Positions 31,566 to 42,610 of a DNA stretch of 64,000 nt are shown in pieces. The translations under genes and the position numbers were made by a program. Position 1 is the stretch's first letter, and every line of letters starts with the position of its first letter. A model generated the notes under the pieces. The model searched no databases, had not been told where the DNA came from, and was given only the letters and a program-made list of their open reading frames with translations. This DNA is from Lithobates sylvaticus (taxonomy: Eukaryota; Chordata; Amphibia; Anura; Ranidae): assembly GCA_028564925.1 (NCBI GenBank), contig CM053029.1, positions 609,559,486 through 609,623,485 of the forward strand, written 5' to 3'.

Positions 31566-32760
31566 TAATAGATTAGAAAAGAATAGAATAGATAAAAACA
31601 ATAGTATAGTATAAAATAGAAAGAATATAACCATCTTCTAATTTTTTTATTTTAAATGGAATAAATATAAATTCAAATAGAATAGATTAGAATAGAAAGG
31701 AATAGAATAGGGAAGAATAGAATAGAAAATAATAAAATAGAATAAAAAAACCAACAACAATAGACTAGAATAGAAAGAATATAACCTTCTTTCGAATAGA
31801 ATAAATTTGAATTTGAATAGAATAGATTAGAATAGAAAGGAATAGAATAGAATTGAAAATAGAAGAGAATAGATAAAAACAATAGTATAGTATAAAATAG
31901 AATATAACCATCTTCTGAAATCTTAATTTTAAATGGAATAAATATAAATTCAAACAGAATAGATTAGAAAAGAAAGGAATAGAATAGAGAAGAATATAAT
32001 AGAAAATAATATAATAGAAAAATAATATAATAGAAAATAATAAAATAGAAAAAAACAATAGAATAGAAAGAATATAATCTTCTTTTGAAATTTGAATTTC
32101 GAATAGAATAAATTTGAATTTGAAAAGAATAGATTATAATAGAAAGGAATAGAATAGAATAGAATTGAAAATAGAAGAGAATAGATAAAAACAATAGTAT
32201 AGTATAAAATAGAATATAACCATCTTCTGAAATTGTAATTTTAAACAGAATAAATATAAATTGAAACAGAATAGATTAGAATAGAAAGGAATAGAATATA
32301 ATTGAAAATAGAAGAGAATAGATAAAAACAATAGTATAGTATAAAATAGAATATAACCATCTTCTGAAATTTTAATTTTAAATAGAATAAATATAAATTG
32401 AAACAGAATAGATTAGAATAGAAAATAATATAATAGAGAAGATTATAATAGAAAACAATATAATAGAAAATAATATAATAGCAAAAAAACAATAGAATAG
32501 AAAGAATATAACCTTCTTTCGAAATTAGAATTTTCGAATACAATAAATTTGAATTTGAATAGAATAGATTAGAATACAAAGGAAAAGAATAGAATAGAAG
32601 TGAAAAGAATAGAATAGATATAGAATATAACCGTCTTCCGCAATTCGAATTTCAAATGGAATAAACTCAAATTCGAAATGCCGATTAGAATTTTCCGAAT
32701 TCGGTCCAATTGAATTCAATTCAACCGAATTCAGAAAATTTCAATCAAATTTGAAATAGA

Positions 32761-33190
32761 ATAAACTAAACAAAACAAATTCAGAAAAATAATTAAATGA
32801 ATTTAACAAATTTAATTAAAACTAAATTATTTAAATAATGAATCAAAACGAAACAAATGTTTTCTATGTGTATTTGAAAATAGAAAAAAAAAAAGTAAAC
32901 AGGTTTTAAAATATTACGGAACGTCGATCGGGTTTCCTAATACCGATCACACATTACAGACAGATTTACATTTTCCCATCTCCAGCCTTATGCAAGTTGC
33001 AGTGAGAATTTTGCATCAGTGTTTCTGTCCAAACTTCCTGCAGGGGGCGCTCCTCCTTCTCAGCACATCCTGTATACAGGCCCAGCAGAGGGCCTGATGT
33101 ACGAATGTTTGGTAAGCCGAGATTTACAGGACAATCGTCTAATGAGATTGTTTTTTATTTTCTTTGAGCTGATTACACATTGTGCGGGAG
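32761..33190. other. AT-rich spacer with a CTCF-like motif
   Basis: An A-rich stretch passes into unique sequence at about 32910. At 33038-33053 CTGCAGGGGGCGCTCC is a strong match to the CTCF core (CAGGGGGCGCT). Downstream, GTTTGGTAAGCC near 33108 looks like a splice donor, but no coherent exon could be defined. Confidence 0.35.
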
Positions 33191-33775
33191 AATCGCAGAG
33201 ACACAGAAATGTTTTCATAATAAATGAGCACACAGACAGTACATTTCACATGTAAAATGCACAGTTGACAAGTAGCACTTTACTGTAGGACAGACCCTCA
33301 ATTGCCTTGTAATTAATTCCATTTAAACATTTTTTTTAATTAAATAAAAAAAAAAAAAAAAAAACAAACAGAAATGTTTTCATATAGAACAAGCAGATAT
33401 TACTTTTTGCATTTAAAATGAATAGTTACCAAGTAGCATTTTACTGCAGGACAGTCCCACAATTGCCTTGTAATTATTTAAATAAATAAAAAAATGAAAT
33501 CACATTTTTATTTTACTTTTTTTTTTATAAAATAAAATAAGAAAAAAATAAAATATTTTCATATAGAACACGCAGATATTACTTTTTGCATTTAAAATAA
33601 ATAGTTACCAAGTAGCATTTTTACTGCAGGACAGTCCCTTAATTGCCTTGTAGTTATTTAAATAAATAAAAAAATGAAATTACATTTTTTTTTTTATAAA
33701 ATAATAATAATAAAATAAAATATTTTCATATAGAACACGCAGATATTACTTTTTGCATTTAAAATGAATAGTTAC

Positions 33776-34457
33776 TGTGACGGAACGTCCCTACACTCCG
33801 CTTGAGTGCTTTCGTCATATACCACTTCCTCCCAGTCTGAATATAGATATCAGATATTCCAACCGCTCCCAAGCACAAAACAAGACGACACTTGTTTAGT
33901 TGCTCAACATGGACTGATTTATTAGAACCAAAATGACAAGTATTTATAATACAGTAGAAGAGGCGCCCCCCCCCCCTAATGCTCATATTACTCTAACAAT
34001 ACAACTGTAGCCAGAAACAGAATTAACCTGAGCTAATTATCTAAACCAACACTCAGACTAGTTGACTGAGAGATAAGACTTTTCAGGGTAAGACTTTACG
34101 TCTCCTAGCTCACTAACTATTCAATACACATTACCATAAACATCAACACAGGGTTAAGTAGCACAAACAACAATGTGTGGAACACTCTTACAAGCCAGAC
34201 TAGACTCATTTACATTATACAAGGCAATAGACAGGTGGCTGGAGTTCATGACATTAGCATCTGACAGTGTGTGTCCCAACAGCATGGGACAACACACATT
34301 ATATATACATATATACAGCATTGAATCTGACTAGCACATATTATAGTGGGGTTCTCATTCACCCTGTGCCCCTTAAAATCCAGGGCCCATAATCAGTCGG
34401 CAAGAGGCTCGCATTCAGTCATCTCCAAAAGCCTGTGTCCCGGCTAGGTCTGTCACA
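33776..34457 (-). mobile_element. solo LTR, 682 bp
   Basis: Starts TGTGACGGAACG and ends GTCTGTCACA, so it has TG...CA ends with a 6-bp inverted repeat, and is flanked by the exact 5-bp duplication GTTAC (33771-33775, 34458-34462). The duplication interrupts a repeat unit whose intact form reads GAATAGTTACCAAG in its neighbours. TATAAATA and AATAAA signals on the minus strand suggest that orientation. No internal region remains, so it is a fossil left by recombination between two LTRs. The family is uncertain (Gypsy-like or class III retrovirus-like by duplication size). Confidence 0.8.
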
Positions 34458-35022
34458 GTTACCAAGTAGCGTTTTACTGCAGGACAGTCCCTTAATTACC
34501 TTGTAATTATTTAAATAAATAAAAAAATGAAATTAAATTTTTTTTTTTACTTTTTTTATATAAAATATAATAATAATAATAATAAAAAAATTAAATATTT
34601 TCATATAGAACACGCAGATATTACTTTTTGCATTTAAAATGAATAGTTACCAAGTAGCACTTTACTGCAGGACAGTCCCTCAATTGCCTTGTAATTAAAT
34701 AAATTAAAAAAATTAAAAAAATGAAATTACATTTTTTTTTTACTTTTTTTTTAATAAAATAAAAATAATAATAATAATAAAATAAAATGTTTTCATACAG
34801 AACATGCAGACATTACTTTTTGCATTTAAAATGAATAGTTACCAAGTAGCACTTTACTGCAGGACAGTCCCTCAATTGCCTTGTAATTATATAAATAAAA
34901 AAAATGAAATTACATTTTATTTTACACATTTTTTTAAATAAAAAAAAATAATAATAAAAAAATAAAATGTTTTCATATAGAACACGCAGACATTACTTTT
35001 AAAATGAATAGTTACCAAGTAG

Positions 35023-36039
35023 CACTTGTACGTCGGCAGAATGGCACGGCTGCACAAATGGGCGTACCTGTACCTGTGTGCGCCGCCAGCCGGGAGCTCC
35101 GGGAGTCGGGTCGCGGGTCCTGCAGACTCGATGTCGGCAGGGATACCCGCAATCGCCTCACGGAGAGGAAGAACGGGGAGATACTAATGTAAACAAGCAC
35201 CTCCCCGTTCTGCCTAGTGACAGTGTCACTGATCATGGCTCCCTGTGTTCGGGAGCGGTGATCAGTGATGTGTCACACGTAGCCCCCCCCCCCACAGTTA
35301 GAATCACTCCCTAGGACACACTGCATCTCCCCGTTCTGCCTAGCAACAAGTGACACTGATCTCTGCTCCCTGTGATTGGAGCAAAGATCAGTGTTCACTA
35401 ACACACAGGACACACTGAACCCCTACAGCTCCACCTAGTGGTTAACCCCTTCACTGCCAGTCACATTTACACAGTAATCAGTGCAATTTTAATCGCACTG
35501 ATCGCTGTATAAATGACAATGGTCCCAAAATAGCACCAAAAGTGTCCAATGTGTCCGCCATAATGTCACAGTCATGATAAAAATCTCAGATCGCCGCCAT
35601 TACTAGTAAAAAATATTTTTCTAACTATCCCCTAGTTTGTAGATGCTATAACTTTTGTGCAAACCAATCAATAAACGCTTATTGCGATTTTTTTTACCAA
35701 AAATTTATAGAAGAATACGTATCGGCCTAAACTGAGGAAAAAAAATTTTTTTTTATATATTTTTGGGGGATATTTATTATAGCAAAAAGTAAAAAAGAAT
35801 GCGTTTTTTTTTTTTAAATTGTCGCTCTTTTTTTGTTTATAGCGCAAAAAATAAAAACCGCAGAGGTGATCAAATACCAGCAAAAGAAAGCACTATTTGT
35901 GGGGAAAAAAGGACGTCAATTTTGTTTGAATATAACGTCACATGACTGCGCAATTGTCAGTTAAAGCGACGCAGTGCCGAATCGCAAAAAGTGCTCTGGG
36001 CTTTTGCCAGCAAAATGGTCCAGGGCTGAAAGTGGTTAA
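35023..36039 (+). mobile_element. TTAA family A element, left end missing
   Basis: Begins abruptly with TGTACGTCGGCAGAATGGCA inside a tandem-repeat unit, lacking the first 40 or so bases, and runs through all family A blocks to GGGCTGAAAGTGGTTAA (TTAA at 36036-36039). A piece near 35325-35400 repeats part of the 5' third (CTCCCCGTTCTGCCTAG). Confidence 0.8.
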
Positions 36040-37009
36040 CCACTTCCCACCCGGTCAATGTAGATATACGGCCGGGTGGGAGCCGTCTACTTCTGAATGG
36101 ACGTTCCGGAACGTCCTTCGGAAGTAGAGGGATCGCGCGCGCGCGTGCCCGCGCAGCGGCGCAATCCCGATGCGGCCGTGTCACCCACACACGGCGCATC
36201 TCGGATCGGCAGGAGGGCTCGGTGATTGGCCCTCCTGATCACATGACGGCCGTGTCGAATCACGGCCGTCATGTGATGTAAACAAACAGCCGGTTGCTAG
36301 GCAATAGGCCCTCCTCTCCTCACACGGAAGTCGTCGGTGAGGAGAGGAGAGCGGATCGCTGCAGCCGGCTGGTGATCAGTGAGTATTAGCTGTTTTTTTA
36401 CTCACTGATCACCAGTCTAGAGTCACCACAGTAAAACACACATGTCCCCAAAAAACACATGTCCCCAAAACACACATGTCCCCAAATAATAAAAACACAC
36501 ATGTCCGCAAATAATAAAAACACATGTCCCTCACATATGTCCCAGTAAAATAACATGTGCCAATGATTATCTGCACACATCTGTCCGTGATCACCTGCAC
36601 ACCCCTTTTACATGATCATTTGCGTACATATGTCCGTGATCACGCAAACCAATTATTATACACTTAACGGAATTTTTTTTACTAAAAACATGTAGCAGAA
36701 TACATTTTGGCTTAAATTTATGACAAAATTTGATTTTATTGGATTTCTTTTAAAAAAGAAAGGAGAAAATATTGTTTTTTTTCAAAATTTCCGCTATGTT
36801 TTCGCTTATATCGCAAAAAATAAAAAACTGAGTCGCGAATAAATACCACCAAACTAAAGCTCTATTTGTGCGAACAAAATGATAAAAAAATTCATTTGGT
36901 TACAGCATTGCATGACCGCGCAATTGTCACTGAAAGCGCGAGAGCGCTGAAAGCTGAAAACTGGTCTGGGCAGGAAGGGTGTTTAAGTGCCCAGTATTGT
37001 AGTGGTTAA
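36036..37009 (+). mobile_element. TTAA family A-related element, divergent
   Basis: TTAACCACTTCCCACCCGGT to ATTGTAGTGGTTAA, with TTAA at 36036-36039 (shared with the previous element) and 37006-37009. The 3' half matches family A only loosely. The 5' half has its own GC-rich hairpins (ATCACATGACGGCCGTG with its inverse) and a short ACACATGTCCCCAAA tandem repeat at 36435-36535. Confidence 0.8.
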
Positions 37010-37120
37010 ATAAAAAAATAAAAAAAAATGAATTTACATTTTTTTTTTTATAAAATTAAATAATAATAATAATAATAATAAAATAAAATGTTTTCATATA
37101 GAACACGCAGACATTAATTT

Positions 37121-37608
37121 TTAGTGAAGGGTCCATCTGAAGCCATCAAGAAGGATGACGTTCCCGTCTGACGCTGACGTGAGTCCAGACTGACCAGAGA
37201 TTCCTCGTTACTAAGGAAATACCGAGTATTGATGAACGGCTAAAAATCACGACTCTCCACTGACTCACCTCCTAGAATCGCATCAGCAAGTGACGACTCA
37301 TTAAAGGACAAAGCAATTAGAAGAAGGTACAAATCACAAATCACGGCTCCGGCTTTGTCTGGATTCAGATATTTCTCATTATATCCAATTATTTCCGATC
37401 CGTAACGAGGGAAGCGTCTCACCAAACGAGGAACGCGGCTTAAAGGGCGAACCCGCGCCAAACAGATCCTTTCATTTGGTTGCTGGTAAAGTGAATCACG
37501 TACTTCTTTCTCCGTTCCTGATAGGTTCCCTTTGAAGCAAATGCCAACCAACGTGCGCATGTGTAGGCACGGCCGCGATGGGGCGAGATATAAACACACG
37601 GCGCCGCT
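37121..37608 (-). other. unique-looking stretch with exon candidate
   Basis: Minus-strand 37535-37272 encodes GNLSGTEKEVRDSLYQQPNE, then RVRPLSRVPRLVRRFPRYGS, then EIIGYNEKYLNPDKAGAVIC and DLYLLLIALSFNESSLADAI, ending at GGAG followed by GTGAGT, a near-perfect splice donor. A possible acceptor, TTGCTTCAAAG, lies just upstream. Composition is balanced, unlike the array frames. I do not recognise the protein. It could be a host exon, a captured fragment, or chance. Confidence 0.3.
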
Positions 37609-38406
37609 TTAACCACTTAAGGACCGAGCCTCTTTTTTGGATTTGGTGTTTACAAGTTAAAAACATTTTTTTTTTGCTAGAAAATTACCCCCAAATATAT
37701 ATATATATTTTTTCTAACACCCTAGAGAATAAAATGGCAGTCGTTGAAATACTTTCTGTCACACCGTATTTACGCAGCGGTCTTACAAGCGCACTTTTTT
37801 TTTGGAAAAAAATACACTTTTTTTTTTAATTAAAAAATAAGACATCAGTAAAGTTAGCCCAATTATTATTTTTTATATTGTGAGAGATAATGTTACGCTG
37901 AGTAAATTGATACCCAACATGCGACGCTTCAAAATTGCGCCCGCCCGTGGAATGGCGACAAACTTTTACCCTTAAAAATCTCCATAGGTGACAGGTAAAA
38001 AAATTCTATGGGTTGCATGTTTTGAGTTACAGAGGAGGTCTAGTGCTAGAATTATTGCTCTCGCTCTACCGATCGCGGCGATACCTCACATGTGTGGTGT
38101 GAACACCGTTTTCATATGCGGGTGCGACTTACGTATGCGTTCGCTTCTGCACAAAAAATTACATTTTTAAACACGCCCCGTTCGGGCGCGTTTAAAAAAA
38201 ATAATTCTTATTTATTTTACCTTTTATTTTTTATTTTTACACTGTTCTTTTCAAAAAATTGTGTCACTTTTATTCCTATTATAAAGAATGTAAACATCCC
38301 TTGTAATAGAAAAAAAGCATGACAGGTCCTCTTAAATATAAGATCTGGGGGTCAAAAAGACCTAGTTATGACGTATATCGGCGCGCGGCGGTCCGGAAGT
38401 GGTTAA
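37609..38406 (+). mobile_element. TTAA family B element
   Basis: TTAACCACTTAAGGACCGAG to GTCCGGAAGTGGTTAA, with TTAA at 37609-37612 and 38403-38406. Diagnostic blocks are AGAATAAAATGGCAGTCGTT, GCTGAGTAAATTGATACCCA and CATATGCGGGTGCGACTTAC. Its inverted relative is at 46213-47751. Non-coding. Confidence 0.8.
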
Positions 38407-39392
38407 CTGACAATTGCGCAGTCGTGCGACGTTGTGCCCAAACAAAATTGATGTCCTTTTTTTCCCCCCCACAAATAGAGCTTTCTTTTGGTGGTATTTG
38501 ATCACCTCCGTGTTTTTTAAATTTTTTGCGCTATAAACAAAAATAGAGCGACAAAAAAAAAAAAAAGAAAAAACAATATTATTTTTTATTTTTTGCTATA
38601 AAAAATATCCAAAAAATTAAAAATAAAATAACGAATTTCTTCATCAGTTTAGGGCCTAAACTGATGAAGAAATTCGTTATTTAATTTTTTTTTGATATGT
38701 ATTATAGCAAAAAAATTTTAAATAATAATGTTTTCTTTTTTTTTACGCTTATTGCGTTAACTTTAGGCCAATATGTATTCTGCTACATATTTTTGGTAAA
38801 AAAAAAAAAAAAAAAACGCAATAAGCGTATATTGATTGGTTTGCACAAACGTTATAGCGTCTACAAAATAGGGGATAGATTTATGGCAATTAAAAAAAAA
38901 AATTTTAGTAGTGATGGCGGTGATCAGCGATTTGTAGCAGGACTGCAACATTGCGGCGGACAGATCAGAGCTAAAAAATAGCCACTATTTACTGTATAAA
39001 GGTCACTGGCAGGGAAAGGGGTTAAACACTAGGGGGGCAATCAAGGGGTTAAGTGTGTCCTAGGGTGGTGTTTTTAACTGTGGGGGGGAAGGGACTGACT
39101 GGAGGAGGAAAGAGATTGCTGTTCCTGATCACCAGGAACAGCAGCTCTCTCTCTCTCTACTCCCTGGTCAGAACAGGGATCTATCTGTTTACATTGACAG
39201 ATCCCCGTTCTGGCTCTCTATGGTGCGATCGCGGGGGGGCCCGGTGGGCATCGCGGTCCGCCGGCCACAAGCTTCGTCTTCTGCGTCGCGCCCCCCCCTA
39301 AAGCTTCTTAAAAGTGGCCGACGTACAATGACGGCGATTCGTGCAGCCGTGCCAACCTGCTGCAGTACAACGGCTGGTCGGCAAGTAGTTAA
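38403..39392 (-). mobile_element. TTAA family A element, minus strand
   Basis: Family A in reverse, from AACTGACAATTGCGCAGTCG to GGCTGGTCGGCAAGTAGTTAA (TTAA at 39389-39392). The outermost 60 or so bases at its low-coordinate end are missing; it starts at the TTAA inside the family motif CGCTTTAACTGACAATTG, which family B's right end also uses. A 35-bp inverted pair (TAACGAATTTCTTCATCAGT and inverse) lies at 38628-38683. Confidence 0.75.
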
Positions 39393-39660
39393 AGTGGTTG
39401 CTTCCGTAAAAAAAATTTTTTTTTTTTGCGATACGGCACTGCGTTACTTTTAGACCCCTTTCATACTCACAGCCGCGTTAGCGGTAAAGCACCGCTAGTT
39501 TTAGCGGCGCTTTACTGACGTTTTAGTGTATAAAGCGCTCCTCCTTGTCTAATTGAAAATTGCGCGGTCGTGCGACGTTGTACCCAAATAAAATTGTTGT
39601 CCTTTTTTCCCCCACAATCAGAGCTTTCTTTTGGTGGTATTATTTGATATTGTGTGTGTT
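39393..39660 (-). mobile_element. TTAA family A end with a nested fragment
   Basis: TTGCGATACGGCACTGCG (to 39450) and AATTGCGCGGTCGTGCGACG (from 39556) are adjacent blocks of family A in reverse. Between them lies about 95 bp starting AGACCCCTTTCATACTCAC with ACCGCTAGTTTTAGCGG, an end of the PIF/Harbinger-like type seen at 40920 and 59963. The copy then runs into the microsatellite at GTGGTATTATTTGAT. Confidence 0.65.
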
Positions 39661-39734
39661 TTTTTTATATATATCATATATTATATGTGTTTTTTTTATA
39701 TATATTATATTTATATAAAAAAAACACACAATAC

Positions 39735-39819
<85 letters not shown>

Positions 39820-39972
39820 GTGTGTGTTTTTTTTTTAGATATATATCATATATTATGTGTGTTTTTTTTTATATATATATTATATTTCGTGTGTGTGTGT
39901 TTTTTTTTTTTTTTTAAATATTATATATTGTGTGTGTGTTTTTTTATATATATATCATATATTATGTGTGTT

Positions 39973-40008
<36 letters not shown>

Positions 40009-40019
40009 ACACACAATAC

Positions 40020-40095
<76 letters not shown>

Positions 40096-40235
40096 CATAT
40101 TGTGTGTGTGTGTTTTTTTTAGATATATATATTGTGTGTGTTTATATATATATTTATATATCGTGTGTGTGTGTGTTTTTTTTTTTAGAAATATTATATA
40201 TTGTGTGTGTTTTTTTTATAATTATTATATATTGC
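39655..40235. repeat. TA/TG microsatellite
   Basis: Long (TA)n tracts, including 39741-39783 and about 40025-40092, alternate with TGTGTGTG and T-runs in a repeating pattern of TATATTATGTGTGTTTTTTT. Several open frames of Ile/Tyr/Cys/Phe are artefacts. It follows directly from a broken family A copy. Confidence 0.95.
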
Positions 40236-40466
40236 GGGGGAAAGTGTTGGCTGTTGGCGCCCACAAAAATAATTAGTTGATTATGTACCAATGCTGCACC
40301 TAAAATTAGTGGAAAACGAATAACAATGCAAAAATGTATATATAATGGCGCAAAGGAAACAATAAAAAATCAAATATAAAATGAATAATATACACTGTGT
40401 ATCTAATTAATAAAGTGCACAATAAAATAAGAAATCATAAATGTCCATAATAGTCATGTGAACAAA

Positions 40467-40546
40467 TTAAAGCGACGCAGTGCCAAATCGCAAAAAGTGC
40501 TCTGGTCAGGAAGGGGGGTAAAATCTTCCGGTGCTGAAGCTGTTAA
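40467..40546 (+). mobile_element. TTAA family A, 80-bp end remnant
   Basis: TTAAAGCGACGCAGTGCCAA to CTGAAGCTGTTAA, only the 3' end of family A, yet bounded by TTAA at both sides (40467-40470 and 40543-40546). Its left TTAA is the internal one of the family motif, so it may be an internal-TTAA excision footprint or a minimal mobilised end. Confidence 0.7.
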
Positions 40547-40919
40547 AAAGAGCACTTACATAGTCCAGCATGAAATCACACACAATCCGCTCAGGAGGAA
40601 GTAGAAACCGGTCCGACGCCGGTATAAAACTTGCAATGTGCGTGGTGCATCTCAGCTGTGCAAGCAATGGTGTAGGGCTCCTGTGATTGTAAATGTCAGG
40701 CCTCACCTCTACGCATTTCACACTAGAGCGTGCGTCATCAGGAAGTGGATTGGGATCCGGCTTCCTCCATATATGATTGCTCGATTGGAATGGGATTCAT
40801 AAAGGAGCCACAGCATCGAATGAAGGAGTCTCTCCCATTAGTCATGCTTTGAGGTCACTTTGTGGCCGATGGTGATCTGGTGAGTGCATTTTGTTATCAC
40901 TTCGGGTGAAGCACTTTAA
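40547..40919. other. spacer inside foldback
   Basis: Unique-looking sequence with CACTAGAGCGTGCGTCATCA near 40721. No gene recognised. Confidence 0.4.
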
Positions 40920-41439
40920 CACCCCTTTCACACCGAGGGCGTTTTGCAGGCGCTATAGCGTTAGAAATAGCGCCTGCAATCCGTCCTAAAACTGCTGCAC
41001 CATCGTCTGTAGTGTGAAAGCTGGAGCAGAGCCGATCTGCCCTATACACTCACTATGCAAGATGCATAGGGCCCCGCCGCTGTGAGGGGGCCCCCAAGGG
41101 CGGATCGGCTCTGCTTCCTGAGCTCCAATCTCCTCCTCCCCTCCTCCTCTTGTCACACAGCGGGAGTCGGAAGACCGATGTGTCTCAGAGCTGACTGAAA
41201 CCTTCGGCCAGCGCTATGACAAAGATCCCGCCCTCCTCCTAGACCAGCTCGTGTGATAGATACAGTGTTCTGTCTATCACACAAGCTGGTCTAGGAGGAG
41301 GGTGGGACTTTTGTCATAGCGCGGCATAACATTTCACATTCAGCTCCGTGACACAGCGGGAGATGCCTGCTGTGCGTAATCCACTGGCACTGACTGGTGA
41401 GGCTACATTGATTGCCACAGTAAGACTGCAATGATGGGC

Positions 41440-42150
41440 ACCATTAGGCTGCAATCATGATGGGCACAGTAAGGCTGCAATGATTGGCATGGTGAGGCAG
41501 CAATAATTGGCATGGTGAGGCGGCAATGATTGGCATGGTGAGGTGGCAATTATTAACACGGCAAGGCTGCAATGAAAAGCATGGTAAGGCTGCAATGATA
41601 AGCATGGTAAGGCTGCAATGAAAAGCATGGTAAGGCTGCAATGAAAAGCATGGTAAGGCTGCAATGATAAGCATGGTAAGGCTGCAATGAAAAGCATGGT
41701 AAGGCTGCAATGAAAAGCATGGTAAGGCTGCAATGATAAGCATGGCGAGGCTGCAATGATAAGCATGGTAAGGCTGCAATGAAAAGCATGGTAAGGCTGC
41801 AATGATAAGCATGGTAAGGCTGCAATGATTGGCATGGTGAGATGGCAATGATGGGCACGGTGAGGCGGCAATTATTAACATGGTGAGGCTGCAATGATAA
41901 GCATGGTAAGGCTGCAATGATTGCCATGGTGAGGTAGCAGTGATGGGCACTTTGAGGCTGCAATGATTTGCATGGTAAGGCTGCAATGATTGGCACAGTG
42001 AGGTGGCAATGATGGACATGGTAAGGCGGCAGTGATGGGCACAGTAAGGCTGCAATGATGGGCACAGTGAGGTGGCAATTATTAACACGGTGAGGCTGCA
42101 ATGATGGGCACGGTGAGGCTGCAATGATTGGTGCGGTGAGGATTTAAGGA
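41440..42150. repeat. 23-bp minisatellite
   Basis: About 31 copies of AAGGCTGCAATGA with AAGCATGGT, ATTGGCATGGT or TGGGCACGGT. The middle units (41570-41830) are highly uniform, the flanks more varied. Three units equal 23 codons, giving false His/Leu-rich frames on the minus strand. Confidence 0.95.
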
Positions 42151-42610
42151 AGGCTCTCTGGGGATCCTGATGTAAGGGGAGGCTCTCTGGGGACCCTGAT
42201 GTAAGGAGGAGCTTTCTGGGGACCCTGACGAAAGGGGAGGCTCTCTGGGGACCCTGATGTAAGGGGAGGCTCTCTGGGGACCCTGATGTAAGGGGAGGCT
42301 CTCTGGGGACCCTGATGTAAGGGGAGGCTCTCTGGGGACCCTGATGTAAGGAGGGGCTTTCTGGGGACCCTGACGAAAGCGGAGGCTCTCTGGGGACCCT
42401 GATGTAAGGGGAGGCTCTCTGGGGACCCTGATGTAAGGGGAGGCTCTCTGGGGACCCTGATGTAAGGAGGGGCTTTCTGGGGACCCTGACGAAAGGGGAG
42501 GCTTTCTAGGGGTCCTCATGTAAGGGGAGGCTCTCTGGGGACCCTCATGTAAGGGGAGGCTCTCTAGGGACCCTAATGTAAGGAGGGAGGCTCTCTGGGG
42601 ACCTATGCTC
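42151..42610. repeat. 29-bp minisatellite shared between hAT copies
   Basis: About 16 copies of GAGGCTCTCTGGGGACCCTG plus ATGTAAGGG. It is the reverse complement of the 2870-4060 unit, in the same position relative to the element's end, so the array was present in the common ancestor. Confidence 0.95.

Larger units (their letters stand above)
29886..32760. repeat. A-rich GAATAGAATAGAA higher-order repeat
   Basis: Degenerate arrays of GAATAGAAAAGAATAGAATA punctuated about 13 times by a conserved block (ATATAACCRTCTTCYGAAAT, then TCGAAT-like sequence and AATAAATWTAAATT). The spacing is roughly 110-165 bp, so this is a satellite-like higher-order repeat rather than a simple microsatellite. It is interrupted by the TA-flanked element (30007-30740) and a LINE fragment (31321-31565). 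Many minus-strand Phe/Tyr/Ser-rich frames are artefacts. Confidence 0.85.
33191..37120. repeat. roughly 165-190-bp tandem repeat, interrupted
   Basis: Units share ATGTTTTCATATAGAACACG, CAGATATTACTTTTTGCATT, ATGAATAGTTACCAAGTAGC, TTTACTGCAGGACAGTCCCT and CAATTGCCTTGTAATTATTT, followed by A/T-rich spacers of variable length. Copies begin near 33198, 33370, 33558, 33722, 34595, 34786, 34968 and 37089. Units are split by a solo LTR (33776-34457) and by two TTAA elements (about 35023-37009). Confidence 0.88.

Noticed and set aside
31673-32719. Minus-strand Phe/Tyr/Leu/Ser-rich frames
   Set aside because: Complement of the GAATAGAA higher-order repeat; no conserved protein signature.
33776-34457. 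Reading the 682-bp insertion as a hAT or TTAA element
   Set aside because: TG...CA ends and a 5-bp duplication fit a solo LTR; no 8-bp or TTAA duplication is present.
39631-40276. Ile/Tyr/Phe/Cys-rich frames that look like membrane segments
   Set aside because: Translation of the TA/TG microsatellite.
40506-40721. A 71-codon minus-strand frame (MKCVEVRPDIYNHRSPTP)
   Set aside because: Overlaps the family A remnant and has no recognisable domain or splice signals.
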